This document shows positions 22,427 to 30,494 of a stretch of 64,000 bases of DNA, piece after piece; within the stretch, counting starts at the first letter, position 1, and every line of letters begins with the position of its first letter. The notes under the pieces are model-generated. The model was given only the letters and a program-made list of their open reading frames with translations, ran no database searches and was not told the DNA's origin. The DNA is from Micromonospora matsumotoense. GTDB taxonomy: Bacteria; Actinomycetota; Actinomycetes; Mycobacteriales; Micromonosporaceae. Where the stretch lies: the NCBI RefSeq assembly GCF_900091525.1, contig NZ_FMCU01000002.1, positions 248,001 to 312,000 of the forward strand. The letters run 5' to 3'. Position numbers and translations under genes: made by a program.

Positions 22427-24052
22427 TCAGTGCTCCTGGTAGGTGGCCCGGTCGAAGTCGGCGTGGCCGCCGTCGCCGCCGAGGTCCTGGACCCAGAGCC
22501 CGAGGAACGCCCCGGTGAACCCCCAGGCCGCCGGCTCACCGTCGATGATCAGCGCGGCGTGTTCGTCGGACAGGATGGTCGCGTCCAGGTCGATCGGGAG
22601 CTGCTGCCAGCCCGCGCCCAGGTCGTAGCCGAAGCGGACCACTGGGCCGTCGAACTCCGCCCGCAGGCCGACCCGGGTGCCGCCGTCGGTGTCGACGGTC
22701 AGCTCCGGGTGGGCGGTGCGCCGGCCGTTGTCGGAGCTGAGCAGCTCCAGGACGGTGCGCCCGTCGTCCGTCCTGGTCAGGTAGAGGTGATGCCAGTTGA
22801 GGGTGTTGTAGTAGGCGGTGATCCCGGCCAACTGGCGGTGGTCGACCGGGTCGAACTCGACCACCGTGTCGAGGGCGCACCGCGTCGCGCCGACCCGCCG
22901 GGCGACCAGGCTGGGGGCCTGCCGGCCCACCGGGGACTGCCCACCGTGCACCCGCAGGTGCGACGGGCGGGACCGCAGGTCGATCCAGTCCGGGGTGGCC
23001 GGTCGGCGCAACGTCGACCAGGCCGGGCCCAGCTCGGCGGCGTCGAAGTCGTCGGTGGCGGGCTCCGCCGGCCACGGGTGCGCCGGCAGGTCGGGCGCGA
23101 CGACCTCGTCCGCCGGCACTCCGCCGGGGATGCGGGGCCAACCGTCCGTCGGCCACTCGACGTGCTGGATGGCCGTCTCCCGGCCCAGCACGCAGCTGCC
23201 CAGCGGGGAGTAGGGGCGGCCGACCAGGTGGGCCAGATACCACCCGCCGTCCGGGGTGCGCACCAGGCTGCCGTGGCCGGCCTTCTGCAACCGCAGGTCG
23301 GGGCGACCCACGGAGGTGAGCAGCGGGCCGTCCGGGTCCACCTCGTACGGCCCGAACAGCTCCCGGGACCGGGCCACGGTGACCTGGTGCTCCCAGCTGG
23401 TGCCGCCCTCGGCGGTGATCAGCCAGTACCAGCCGTCGTGCCGGTAGAGGTGCGGACCCTCGGTGACCCCGACCGGGGTGCCGGTGAACAGGATGCGGGG
23501 CCGGCCGACGAGGCGGCGCGCGGCCCGGTCGTACTGCTGGATCTCGATGCCGCCGAAGCGGTCCCGGCCGGGTCGCCAGTCGGCGCTCATGGCGAGCAGC
23601 CAGCTGGTGCCGTCGTCGTCGTGGAACAGGGCGGCGTCGAAGCCGCGCCCGTGCAACTTCACCGGCTCGGACCAGGGGCCGGTGATGTCGGACGCGGTGA
23701 TCAGGAAGTTCTGCGGGTCCCAGTAGCCGCTGGCGAAGCTGGCCACGTCGCTGTAGACGAGGTGGAACTGGCCGTCGTGGTAGGTCAGGTCGGGTGCCCA
23801 GACCCCGTTGGAGTCGCCGCAGCCGCGCAGGTCGAGCAGGCGGCGGTCGGTGATGATCCCGCCCAGCTGTCGCCAGTGCACGAGGTCGCGCGAGTGGTGC
23901 AGGCGCACCCCCGGGTACCACTCGAAGGTCGAGGTGGCCAGGTAGTAGTCGTCGCCGACGCGCAGGATCGACGGATCCGGGTGGAATCCGGCGAGGACAG
24001 GATTGCGGATCGACCGGGCAGCGGTCGCCACTTCAGCGGTGTCGGTCGACAC
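22427..24052 (-). CDS. GH43 family beta-xylosidase / arabinofuranosidase
   Basis: About 541 residues and no signal peptide, so cytosolic. The N-terminal five-bladed propeller has the general base Asp26 (GFHPDPSILR), the pKa-modulating Asp139 (GFDAALFHDDDG) and the acid Glu198 (GVTEGPHLY). A C-terminal beta-sandwich (residues about 325-541) includes YNTLNWHHLYLTR, as in XynB-type enzymes of this length. The start GTG at 24052 is chosen because GAGGAG lies 5 bases before it; the GTG at 24058 has no room for a ribosome binding site. It would cleave imported xylo-oligosaccharides to xylose. Confidence 0.92.
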   Translation of the reverse strand: MSTDTAEVATAARSIRNPVLAGFHPDPSILRVGDDYYLATSTFEWYPGVRLHHSRDLVHWRQLGGIITDRRLLDLRGCGDSNGVWAPDLTYHDGQFHLVYSDVASFASGYWDPQNFLITASDITGPWSEPVKLHGRGFDAALFHDDDGTSWLLAMSADWRPGRDRFGGIEIQQYDRAARRLVGRPRILFTGTPVGVTEGPHLYRHDGWYWLITAEGGTSWEHQVTVARSRELFGPYEVDPDGPLLTSVGRPDLRLQKAGHGSLVRTPDGGWYLAHLVGRPYSPLGSCVLGRETAIQHVEWPTDGWPRIPGGVPADEVVAPDLPAHPWPAEPATDDFDAAELGPAWSTLRRPATPDWIDLRSRPSHLRVHGGQSPVGRQAPSLVARRVGATRCALDTVVEFDPVDHRQLAGITAYYNTLNWHHLYLTRTDDGRTVLELLSSDNGRRTAHPELTVDTDGGTRVGLRAEFDGPVVRFGYDLGAGWQQLPIDLDATILSDEHAALIIDGEPAAWGFTGAFLGLWVQDLGGDGGHADFDRATYQEH

Positions 24053-24073
24053 GGGCACTCCTCGGGGCAGCTC

Positions 24074-24088
24074 TCGAAACTTTCGGAA
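24074..24088. promoter_or_regulatory. Palindromic operator-like site before the GH43 gene
   Basis: TCGAAACTTTCGGAA, the best match to the GAAA-N-TTTC palindrome, lies 22 bases upstream of the preferred GH43 start, where a bound repressor would block transcription. Confidence 0.6.
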
Positions 24089-24212
24089 TCATGGCCATGG
24101 TCGGTGAAGCCCTGCACACGCTAGCCGTTTTCCTCGCGATAGGACAGAGGTCTTGACCCGCGCGGAAACAACTCGTAGCGTGCCCGCCATCGATCGGTAA
24201 TACCGGCGACGC

Positions 24213-24246
24213 TCTGAAAGTTCCGGAGATACACGTTTCGAAATCG
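24213..24246. promoter_or_regulatory. Paired palindromes before the sugar ABC transporter operon
   Basis: CTGAAAGTTCCGGAG (about 24214-24228) and the perfect 8-mer TTTCGAAA (24236-24243) lie 50-85 bases ahead of the binding-protein start, in the gap shared with the divergent GH43 gene. Both match the element before the xylanase gene. Confidence 0.55.
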
Positions 24247-24297
24247 CCGGCTCGACCGGCACCCGAGCACCTCGTGAGTCCCCCGAAGGGATTGATC

Positions 24298-25590
24298 ATG
24301 ACCGCGCACCTCTCCCGCAGATCGCTGCTCGGCCTCGTCGGCGCCGGTGCCGGCGCGTACCTGCTCAGCGGTTGCAGCGACGACGCCTCCGACGACCCGG
24401 ACGCCCCGCAGACCATCAACTGGTGGCACATCCAGAACACCGAGCCGATGCTGCCGGTCTGGGCGGCGGTCGCCCAGGAGTACCAGGGCGCACACAGCAA
24501 CGTGAAGATCGAGATCCAGCCGCTGGAGAACGAGGCGTTCAAGGCCAAGCTGACCACCGCGACCCAGGCCGGCTCCCCGCCGGACCTCTTCCAGTCCTGG
24601 GGTGGTGGGGTGCTCAAGCAGCAGGTGGACGCGGGTCTGGTCAAGGACCTCACCGAGACGGTGGCCCCCTGGAAGGACAGCCTGCTGCCGCTGTCCCTGG
24701 AGCCCTACACCGTGGACGGCAAGATCTACGGGGTGCCGTTCGACATCGGCATGGTCGGCTTCTGGTACAACAAGGACCTCTTCGCCCAGGCCCAGATCAC
24801 CGCGCCGCCGGCCACCTGGGCCGAGCTGCTCGACGTGGTCCGCAAGCTCAAGGCCGCCGGGATCACCCCGGTCGCGCTGGCCGGCAAGGACAAGTGGCCG
24901 GCCCACTTCTACTGGGCCTACCTGTCCATGCGCATCGGCGGGCTCGGCGCGCTCCAGCAGGCCGCCAAGGACAAGAACTTCGAGACCCCCGACTTCGTGG
25001 CCGCCGGTGAGCGGCTCAAGGAGCTGGTCGACCTCCAGCCGTTCCAGAAGGGCTTCCTGGGCGCGGAGTACGGCTCGCCGGACGGGCAGGCCGCGACGAT
25101 GGGCAACGGCCGTGCCGCCCTGGAGCTGATGGGGCAGTGGGCCCCGTCGGTGCAGGCGTCCAGCTCCACCAGCAAGAAGGGGCTCGGCGACAAGCTCGGG
25201 TTCTTCCCGTTCCCGGCCGTCGACGGCGGCAAGGGCTCGGCCACCGAGGTGTTCGGTGGCGGCAACGGCTTCGCCGTCGGCAAGGACGCCCCGCCGGCCA
25301 CCCTGGACTTCCTCAAGACCCTGCTCAGCGTCGACGTGCAGCGCCGGAGCACCAAGACCGGCGCGGTGCTGCCGACGGTCAAGGAAGCCACCGACGCCGT
25401 CGCCGACCCGAACAACAAGGTCGTCGCCCAGACGCTGGCCGCCGCCACCGGCTTCCAGCTCTACCTCGACCAGGCCTACCCGCCGGCCGTCGGCCAGCAG
25501 GTCAACGACAGCGTCGCCGCCCTGGTCGCCGGCAGCAAGTCACCGGCACAGATCCTCAAGGACATCACCCAGGTGGCGAAGACCCAGTAG
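24298..25590 (+). CDS. Sugar ABC transporter substrate-binding lipoprotein
   Basis: A 430-residue family 1 solute-binding protein. The start ATG at 24298 follows GAAGGG. The signal peptide carries SRRSLLGLVGAGAGAYLLSG with lipidated Cys26. The mature domain has the sugar-binding protein signatures INWWHIQNTEP, KAKLTTATQAGSPPDLFQSW and VPFDIGMVGFWYNKDLF. The gene heads an operon with two permeases and a LacI regulator beside xylanolytic genes, so xylo-oligosaccharides are the most likely ligand. Other plant oligosaccharides are possible. Confidence 0.92.
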   Translation: MTAHLSRRSLLGLVGAGAGAYLLSGCSDDASDDPDAPQTINWWHIQNTEPMLPVWAAVAQEYQGAHSNVKIEIQPLENEAFKAKLTTATQAGSPPDLFQSWGGGVLKQQVDAGLVKDLTETVAPWKDSLLPLSLEPYTVDGKIYGVPFDIGMVGFWYNKDLFAQAQITAPPATWAELLDVVRKLKAAGITPVALAGKDKWPAHFYWAYLSMRIGGLGALQQAAKDKNFETPDFVAAGERLKELVDLQPFQKGFLGAEYGSPDGQAATMGNGRAALELMGQWAPSVQASSSTSKKGLGDKLGFFPFPAVDGGKGSATEVFGGGNGFAVGKDAPPATLDFLKTLLSVDVQRRSTKTGAVLPTVKEATDAVADPNNKVVAQTLAAATGFQLYLDQAYPPAVGQQVNDSVAALVAGSKSPAQILKDITQVAKTQ

Positions 25591-25645
25591 TGACGTCCCC
25601 ACCCCATCGATCACCAGCCGCCGGCGAGAACTGAGTGGAGCAGGC

Positions 25646-26644
25646 ATGACCACGCCATCGACCGTGTCGAGTGCGGTACCCGGCGGCCGAGTGACCGACC
25701 CGTCGGAGCCGGGGCCGGGCGGCGTACGCCGTACCGGCCGCCGGCCCCGGCCGGGCCGACGCCGGGCCCTGGCCGTCTTCCTCACCCCGTCCCTGCTGCT
25801 GTTCCTGCTGCTGGTGCTGGCGCCCATCGTGGTGGCCAGCTACGCCAGCCTCTACAAGTGGAACGGCTTCGGCCTGCCCGAGAACTTCATCGGGCTGGAC
25901 AACTACACCCGGGCCTTCGCCGACCCGGTGTTCCGGGGCGACCTGTGGCACGGGCTCGTGCTGATCGTGCTCTCCCTGGTGGTCCAGCTGCCGGTCGCGA
26001 TGGGCCTGGCCATGCTGCTCAACCAGCCGCTGCGGGGACGCGCGATCTACCGGGTGATCTTCTTCGCCCCGTACGTGCTCTCCGAGGTCACCACCGCGGT
26101 CCTGTTCAACCTGGTGTTCTCGCCCAACCGGGGGTTGGGTGACGCGATCTCCCGGTTCCTGGGGGCCGATGCCGGCGCCGTCTTCGCCGACCCGGACACC
26201 GTCCTGTACGCCGTCTTCCTGGTGGTCTCCTGGAAGTACTTCGGCCTCTACATGATTCTCTTCCTGGCCGCCCGGCAGAACATCCCCAAGGAGCTCAACG
26301 AGGCGGCGGTCACCGACGGGGCCAACGCGTGGCAGGCGTTCCGGCTCGTCACCCTGCCGCTGCTCGGTCCGACCATCCGGATCAGCGTGTTCCTGTCGGT
26401 CATCGGCACCATCCAGTTGTTCGACATGGTCTGGGTGCTCACCGGCGGTGGCCCGATCCACGCCTCGGAGACCATGGCCGTGACGATGTTCCAGTTCGGC
26501 TTCCGCCGCTTCGAGGTCGGCTACGCCAGCGCGATCAGCATCATCATGTTCCTGCTGAGCCTCGTCTTCGCCCTCATCTACCAGCGCGTCGTCCTGCGTC
26601 GGGACACCGAGGGCGCTCTCACCGTCCAAGGAGACCAGCGATGA
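25646..26644 (+). CDS. Sugar ABC transporter permease (MalF/MsmF type)
   Basis: A 332-residue inner-membrane permease from ATG at 25646 behind GTGGAG. The Arg-rich N-terminus is followed by six helices, the first being AVFLTPSLLLFLLLVLAPIV. The cytoplasmic EAA loop that docks the ATPase reads ELNEAAVTDGANAWQAFRLV then TLPLLGPTI. It follows the binding protein by 55 bases and overlaps the second permease as ATGA. No ATP-binding gene is in the operon, so a shared MsiK-like ATPase encoded elsewhere is expected. Confidence 0.93.
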   Translation: MTTPSTVSSAVPGGRVTDPSEPGPGGVRRTGRRPRPGRRRALAVFLTPSLLLFLLLVLAPIVVASYASLYKWNGFGLPENFIGLDNYTRAFADPVFRGDLWHGLVLIVLSLVVQLPVAMGLAMLLNQPLRGRAIYRVIFFAPYVLSEVTTAVLFNLVFSPNRGLGDAISRFLGADAGAVFADPDTVLYAVFLVVSWKYFGLYMILFLAARQNIPKELNEAAVTDGANAWQAFRLVTLPLLGPTIRISVFLSVIGTIQLFDMVWVLTGGGPIHASETMAVTMFQFGFRRFEVGYASAISIIMFLLSLVFALIYQRVVLRRDTEGALTVQGDQR

Positions 26645-27480
26645 CCAGCCCGGCGAACCCGGCCCAGCGGGCCCGCCGCCTCGTGTTGCACCTCGTCTGC
26701 ATCGTCGTCGGCGCGCTCATCGTCGTGCCGGTCTGGTTCGGGGTGATCGGCGGGTTCAAGGACAACGGGCAGCTCTCCACCAACCCGCTCGGCCTGCCCG
26801 ACCCCTGGGTGCCCGGCAACTACGTCGAGATCTTCACCGCCGAGGTGTTCTGGCGCAACGTGGGCAACAGCGTCCTGATCGCCGTGGCCAGCACGTTCGT
26901 CGTGGTCGCGGCGGCGGCGATGGCCGCGTACGTCTTCGCGCGGTTCGCCTTCCGGGGGCGGGAGTTCCTGGTCACCATCTTCGCGATCGGGCTGATGTTC
27001 CCGTTCGCGGTGGCGATCCTGCCGCTGTTCATCCTGCTGCGCGGGATGGGGCTGCTGGACAACCCGCTCGGGGTGATCCTGCCCCAGGCCGCCTTCGGTC
27101 TGCCGATCACCATCATCATCCTGCGGCAGTTCTTCCGGACCATTCCCGGCGAGGTCGAGGAGGCGGCGACCCTCGACGGCTGCGGTCCCTTCGGGTTCTT
27201 CTGGCGGGTCCTGCTGCCGATGGCCCGGCCCGCCCTGGCCACGGTCTCGGTGCTGGCCCTGGTGAGCAGCTGGAACAACTTCATGCTGCCGCTGGTGGTG
27301 TTCACCGACCAGAGCTGGTGGACGCTTCCGCTCGGGGTCCAGGCGTTCCAGGGCCAGTACTCCGACGACACCGCGAAGGTGCTCGCGTATGTCGTGCTGT
27401 CGATGATCCCGGCGCTGGGCTTCTATGCCATCGCCGAACGTCAGCTCATCGGTGGTCTGTCCGGCAGCGTGAAGGGGTGA
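26641..27480 (+). CDS. Sugar ABC transporter permease (MalG/MsmG type)
   Basis: A 279-residue permease with six helices, starting LVLHLVCIVVGALIVVPVWF. The EAA loop is EVEEAATLDGCGPFGFFWRV followed by LLPMARPAL. The start ATG at 26641 overlaps the preceding permease stop by 4 bp. It pairs with the upstream permease to form the translocation pore. The regulator gene follows after 59 bases. Confidence 0.93.
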   Translation: MTSPANPAQRARRLVLHLVCIVVGALIVVPVWFGVIGGFKDNGQLSTNPLGLPDPWVPGNYVEIFTAEVFWRNVGNSVLIAVASTFVVVAAAAMAAYVFARFAFRGREFLVTIFAIGLMFPFAVAILPLFILLRGMGLLDNPLGVILPQAAFGLPITIIILRQFFRTIPGEVEEAATLDGCGPFGFFWRVLLPMARPALATVSVLALVSSWNNFMLPLVVFTDQSWWTLPLGVQAFQGQYSDDTAKVLAYVVLSMIPALGFYAIAERQLIGGLSGSVKG

Positions 27481-27539
27481 CGCCGACCTGCTGCGATAGC
27501 CTTCTGCGACCGTAGTTCCCCCCAGACGAAAGGGCGACC

Positions 27540-28562
27540 GTGGGCTCCGAGAACGGCAGAAACGTCACCATCGCGATGATCGCGCGGTTGGCGGGCGTCT
27601 CCGTGCCCACGGTCTCCCGGGTGATCAACGGCCGGTCCGACGTCGCCCCGCAGACCCGGGAACGGGTGGAGGAGTTGCTCACCCGGCACGGCTACCGGCC
27701 CCGCTCGGCGGCGCGACGGACCCAGTCCGCCCTGATCGACCTGGTCTTCAACGACCTGGACAGCCCCTGGGCCGTGGAGATCATCCGGGGGGTGGAGGAC
27801 GTCGCGCAGGCCAGCGGGGCCGGCACGGTCGTCTCGGCCATCCACCGGCGCACCTCGTCGGCCAAGCAGTGGCTCGACAACATGCGCACCCGGTCCACCG
27901 AGGGCGTCATCTTCGTGACCTCGATGGTGGAGCCGCCGTTGCAGGCCGAGCTGCGCCGGCTGCGGCTACCGGTGGTCATCGTCGATCCCGCCGGGGTCGC
28001 CCCCCAGGAGGCCCCGACGATCGGGGCGACCAACTGGGCGGGCAGCCTGCGCGCCACCCAGTACCTGCTCGGCCTCGGCCACCGGCGGATCGGCTTCATC
28101 GCCGGCCCTCCGCAGTTGATGTGCAGCCGGGCCCGGATGGACGGCTACCGGGCCGCGCTCGACGCCGCCGGCCTCGCCGTCGACGACCGGCTGGTCCGGC
28201 CGGGCAACTTCTACCACGAGTCCGGCTACACCGCCGGCATGCACCTGCTGGGCCTGCCCGAGCCGCCCACCGCCATCTTCGCCTCCAGCGACCAGATGGC
28301 GCTCGGGGTCTACGAGGCGGTCCGCAAGCGTGGCCTGCGGGTGCCCGACGACGTCAGCGTGGTCGGGTTCGACGACCTGCCGGAGGTCCGGTGGTGCTCC
28401 CCGCCGCTGACCACGATCCGCCAACCGCTGGCCGAGATGGGCATGCTGGCCGCCCGTACGGTGCTGCGGCTGGCCCGCGGTGAGACGATCGAGAGCCCCC
28501 GCGTCGAGCTCGCCACCGATCTGGTCGTCCGCGACAGCGCCGCCGCACCGGGTAGCCGCTGA
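27540..28562 (+). CDS. LacI-family transcriptional regulator of the xylan-utilisation genes
   Basis: A 340-residue repressor from GTG at 27540, behind AAAGGG. The N-terminal helix-turn-helix is NVTIAMIARLAGVSVPTVSR with the hinge helix near residue 50-60. The sugar-binding core resembles periplasmic binding proteins (STEGVIFVTSM, GHRRIGFIAGPP, FASSDQMALGVYEAV, DVSVVGFDDLPEV). It is the last gene of the importer operon. The GAAA-N-TTYC palindromes before the xylanase, xylosidase and importer genes are its probable operators, released by an imported oligosaccharide. The target set is inference. Confidence 0.92.
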   Translation: MGSENGRNVTIAMIARLAGVSVPTVSRVINGRSDVAPQTRERVEELLTRHGYRPRSAARRTQSALIDLVFNDLDSPWAVEIIRGVEDVAQASGAGTVVSAIHRRTSSAKQWLDNMRTRSTEGVIFVTSMVEPPLQAELRRLRLPVVIVDPAGVAPQEAPTIGATNWAGSLRATQYLLGLGHRRIGFIAGPPQLMCSRARMDGYRAALDAAGLAVDDRLVRPGNFYHESGYTAGMHLLGLPEPPTAIFASSDQMALGVYEAVRKRGLRVPDDVSVVGFDDLPEVRWCSPPLTTIRQPLAEMGMLAARTVLRLARGETIESPRVELATDLVVRDSAAAPGSR

Positions 28563-28975
28563 TCCGATCCGACCCGACCCGGGTCTGCGGTCGGCCGATC
28601 GTCGCCGGGAGCGGTGCGTCGTGGCCGATCGGACGGGCCCGGGCGGCCCGATCGGACGGCATTGCATCGACAGTCATCGAATGCCAGACTGTTCTGGCGT
28701 CGTCACGCTCGGGAGCCAGCGTGACCACTCGTGCGCCGATCCGTCGGACACGCGAGGTGGCCGCGCCACCCCGCGCCGGGCAGTCCGCGACGGTGACCAC
28801 CGGTTAGGGCCGCCGTCGGGCAGGTCGCCCTCGTCCATCGATCGTGGCCGGCCGTCGTCCGGCGTCCACCCGGTTACGACAGCCGACGGTCGCGCAGCAC
28901 CTCACGACAGTCCCGAATCCGGCACCTCAAGCCTGTCCCGGCCGCCGGTGCCCCCGCAACCCCTCGGAGGTACGG
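28563..28975. other. 413-base gap without a recognisable gene
   Basis: Between the LacI regulator and the CBM2 protein. It contains short repeats (two copies of CCGATCGG around 28622-28657) and an ordinary ribosome binding site CGGAGG at its right end. No conserved open frame, RNA gene or clear promoter was seen. Confidence 0.5.
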
Positions 28976-29719
28976 ATGCTCCGCACGTTCGGCGTGGTGC
29001 TGGCGACCACGACCCTGACCCTGGCCGGCTGGGCCGGCACGCTCACCGGCGCCCAGGCGCAACCGGCCCCGGCGGCCACCCCCACGCCCGGTCCCACCTA
29101 CACGTGTCCCCCGGCGCTGCCGGTCTCCGGTCAGTTCCTGTCGGCCACCACCACGAGCATCACCATCCGGTACTCGATGCTCCTCAGCCCGCCGTGCGGA
29201 TACGACCCGCCGATCACCGTCGTCCTCTTCGCGAGCCGGGAGGACGCCACGGCGTGGCGGAACCCGGTGGCCTCGGCGGTGTCCGGCCCGGAACGGTACG
29301 GGGACCTGACCGTTGGGGGACTGACCCCGGACAGCGAGTACTGGTTCCGGTTCAGCGCCGGGGACAAGCACGACCCGTACGTGGTCAGCGGGCCGGTACG
29401 GACCCTCGCCGTCTCGTCGGCGGCGTGTCAGGCGACGGTCACCATCGACAACCGGTGGACCGGCGGATACGCCGCCACCGTCAGCGTGCGCAACACGTCC
29501 CAGCAGACGCTCAACGGCTGGCAGGTCACCTGGCGGTGGTCCGGTGACGAACGCATCTCGGCGCTCTGGAACGGGGTGGCCAGCACCTCCGGTGCCGACG
29601 TCACGGTGCGCAACGCCTCCTACAACGGGACGCTGACGCCGGGTGGCGGCACGACGTTCGGCATGCTCGTCTGGACCAGCGCGGTGACCGGCGGGCTGAC
29701 GCTGACCTGCGGCCGGTGA
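28976..29719 (+). CDS. Secreted FN3-like plus CBM2 cellulose-binding protein without catalytic domain
   Basis: A 247-residue exported protein, start ATG five bases after CGGAGG. The signal peptide ends near AQA, followed by a Pro/Thr linker. Residues about 45-140 form a fibronectin type III-like sandwich (TTTSITIRYSMLL, LTVGGLTPDSEYWFRFSAGD). Residues about 147-247 form a family 2 carbohydrate-binding module with the conserved tryptophans (IDNRWTGGYAATVSVRN, LNGWQVTWRWSGDERI, LWNGVAS) and terminal cysteines (SAACQAT, LTCGR). No enzyme domain is present, so it may be a binding or adhesion protein for cellulose or xylan. Confidence 0.88.
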   Translation: MLRTFGVVLATTTLTLAGWAGTLTGAQAQPAPAATPTPGPTYTCPPALPVSGQFLSATTTSITIRYSMLLSPPCGYDPPITVVLFASREDATAWRNPVASAVSGPERYGDLTVGGLTPDSEYWFRFSAGDKHDPYVVSGPVRTLAVSSAACQATVTIDNRWTGGYAATVSVRNTSQQTLNGWQVTWRWSGDERISALWNGVASTSGADVTVRNASYNGTLTPGGGTTFGMLVWTSAVTGGLTLTCGR

Positions 29720-29723
29720 CCGT

Positions 29724-29764
29724 CGGCTCCGACCGGCAGGTGGCGGACGTGCCGGTCGGAGCCG
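29724..29764 (+). terminator. Strong terminator after the CBM2 gene
   Basis: Perfect 15-bp arms, CGGCTCCGACCGGCA (29724-29738) and TGCCGGTCGGAGCCG (29750-29764), with an 11-base loop, starting 5 bases after the stop codon. Confidence 0.7.
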
Positions 29765-29903
29765 AACAGGCCGCAGCGGGGTCCGCACCGGCGTGCTGCC
29801 GTCCGCCGGGTGGCGGCACGCCGGTCGGTGGCCCGGGCGGCGCTGACCGTGCCGATCCCCGGTGATCCAGAAGGACCGGTCGACGAGGTGCGGCTACCGC
29901 GCG

Positions 29904-30368
29904 TCATGCGGGGAGCGACTCCGTGATCCGCGCGTACTCGGCGGCCATCTCCGGCGTGGCCAGGAAGTCGTCGAGCGCGGCCGGGACCCGGTAGTCGACC
30001 TCCTCGAGGGAGCGGATGGCGAGTTCGTACAGCTCGCCCCGCCGCTGCTCCTCCCGGTAGGTGGTCCAGTGTTCCAGCGCCGAGAGCACGATCAACAGTC
30101 CGGGGTCCATGTCGCCCCCGGCGAGGATGCCCTCGTCGATGCGGTTCAGGTGGGCGCGCAGTTCGGTCGCGTCGGCCGAGGCGATGTGCTCCCGGGCGGT
30201 GGTCAGCGCCGCCCAGGCGTCCTCGTCGAGGTCGTCCTCACCGGCCTCGACGAGCAGGTCGGCCCGAACCAGGCGGGTGATGGTCGACAACCCGAAGGTG
30301 CGCAGGGCGTCCTCGTCGGCCGCGTCGACCAACTCGCGGATGGCCGCCTCGCACTCGTGGTATCGCAC
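29904..30368 (-). CDS. Conserved hypothetical protein
   Basis: A 154-residue acidic, helix-rich, soluble protein (RYHECEAAIRELVDAADEDA, LRAHLNRIDEGILAGGDMDP, LIVLSALEHWTTYREEQRRG). No signal peptide, membrane segment or catalytic motif is visible. The start is uncertain: GTG at 30368 begins the helical part directly, while GTG at 30422 would add 18 residues (PTETDVVIVGAGHYPGA). Neither has a clear ribosome binding site. It is convergent with the CBM2 gene and 126 bases downstream of the GH53 gene. I do not recognise the family. Confidence 0.62.
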   Translation of the reverse strand: MRYHECEAAIRELVDAADEDALRTFGLSTITRLVRADLLVEAGEDDLDEDAWAALTTAREHIASADATELRAHLNRIDEGILAGGDMDPGLLIVLSALEHWTTYREEQRRGELYELAIRSLEEVDYRVPAALDDFLATPEMAAEYARITESLPA

Positions 30369-30494
30369 CGCGCCAGGGTAGTGCCCGGCCCCGACGATCA
30401 CCACGTCCGTCTCAGTGGGCACGTGCCACCCGGGGGGACGCCGAGGTGGCCGGTGCCGGCCGGGCCGGAGCGCCCCGGCCGGCGCCGGTGACGC

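Noticed and set aside
28622..28657. Two copies of the palindrome CCGATCGG in the gap before the CBM2 gene
   Set aside because: An 8-base GC-rich palindrome is expected by chance at this composition; no other copy is placed meaningfully.
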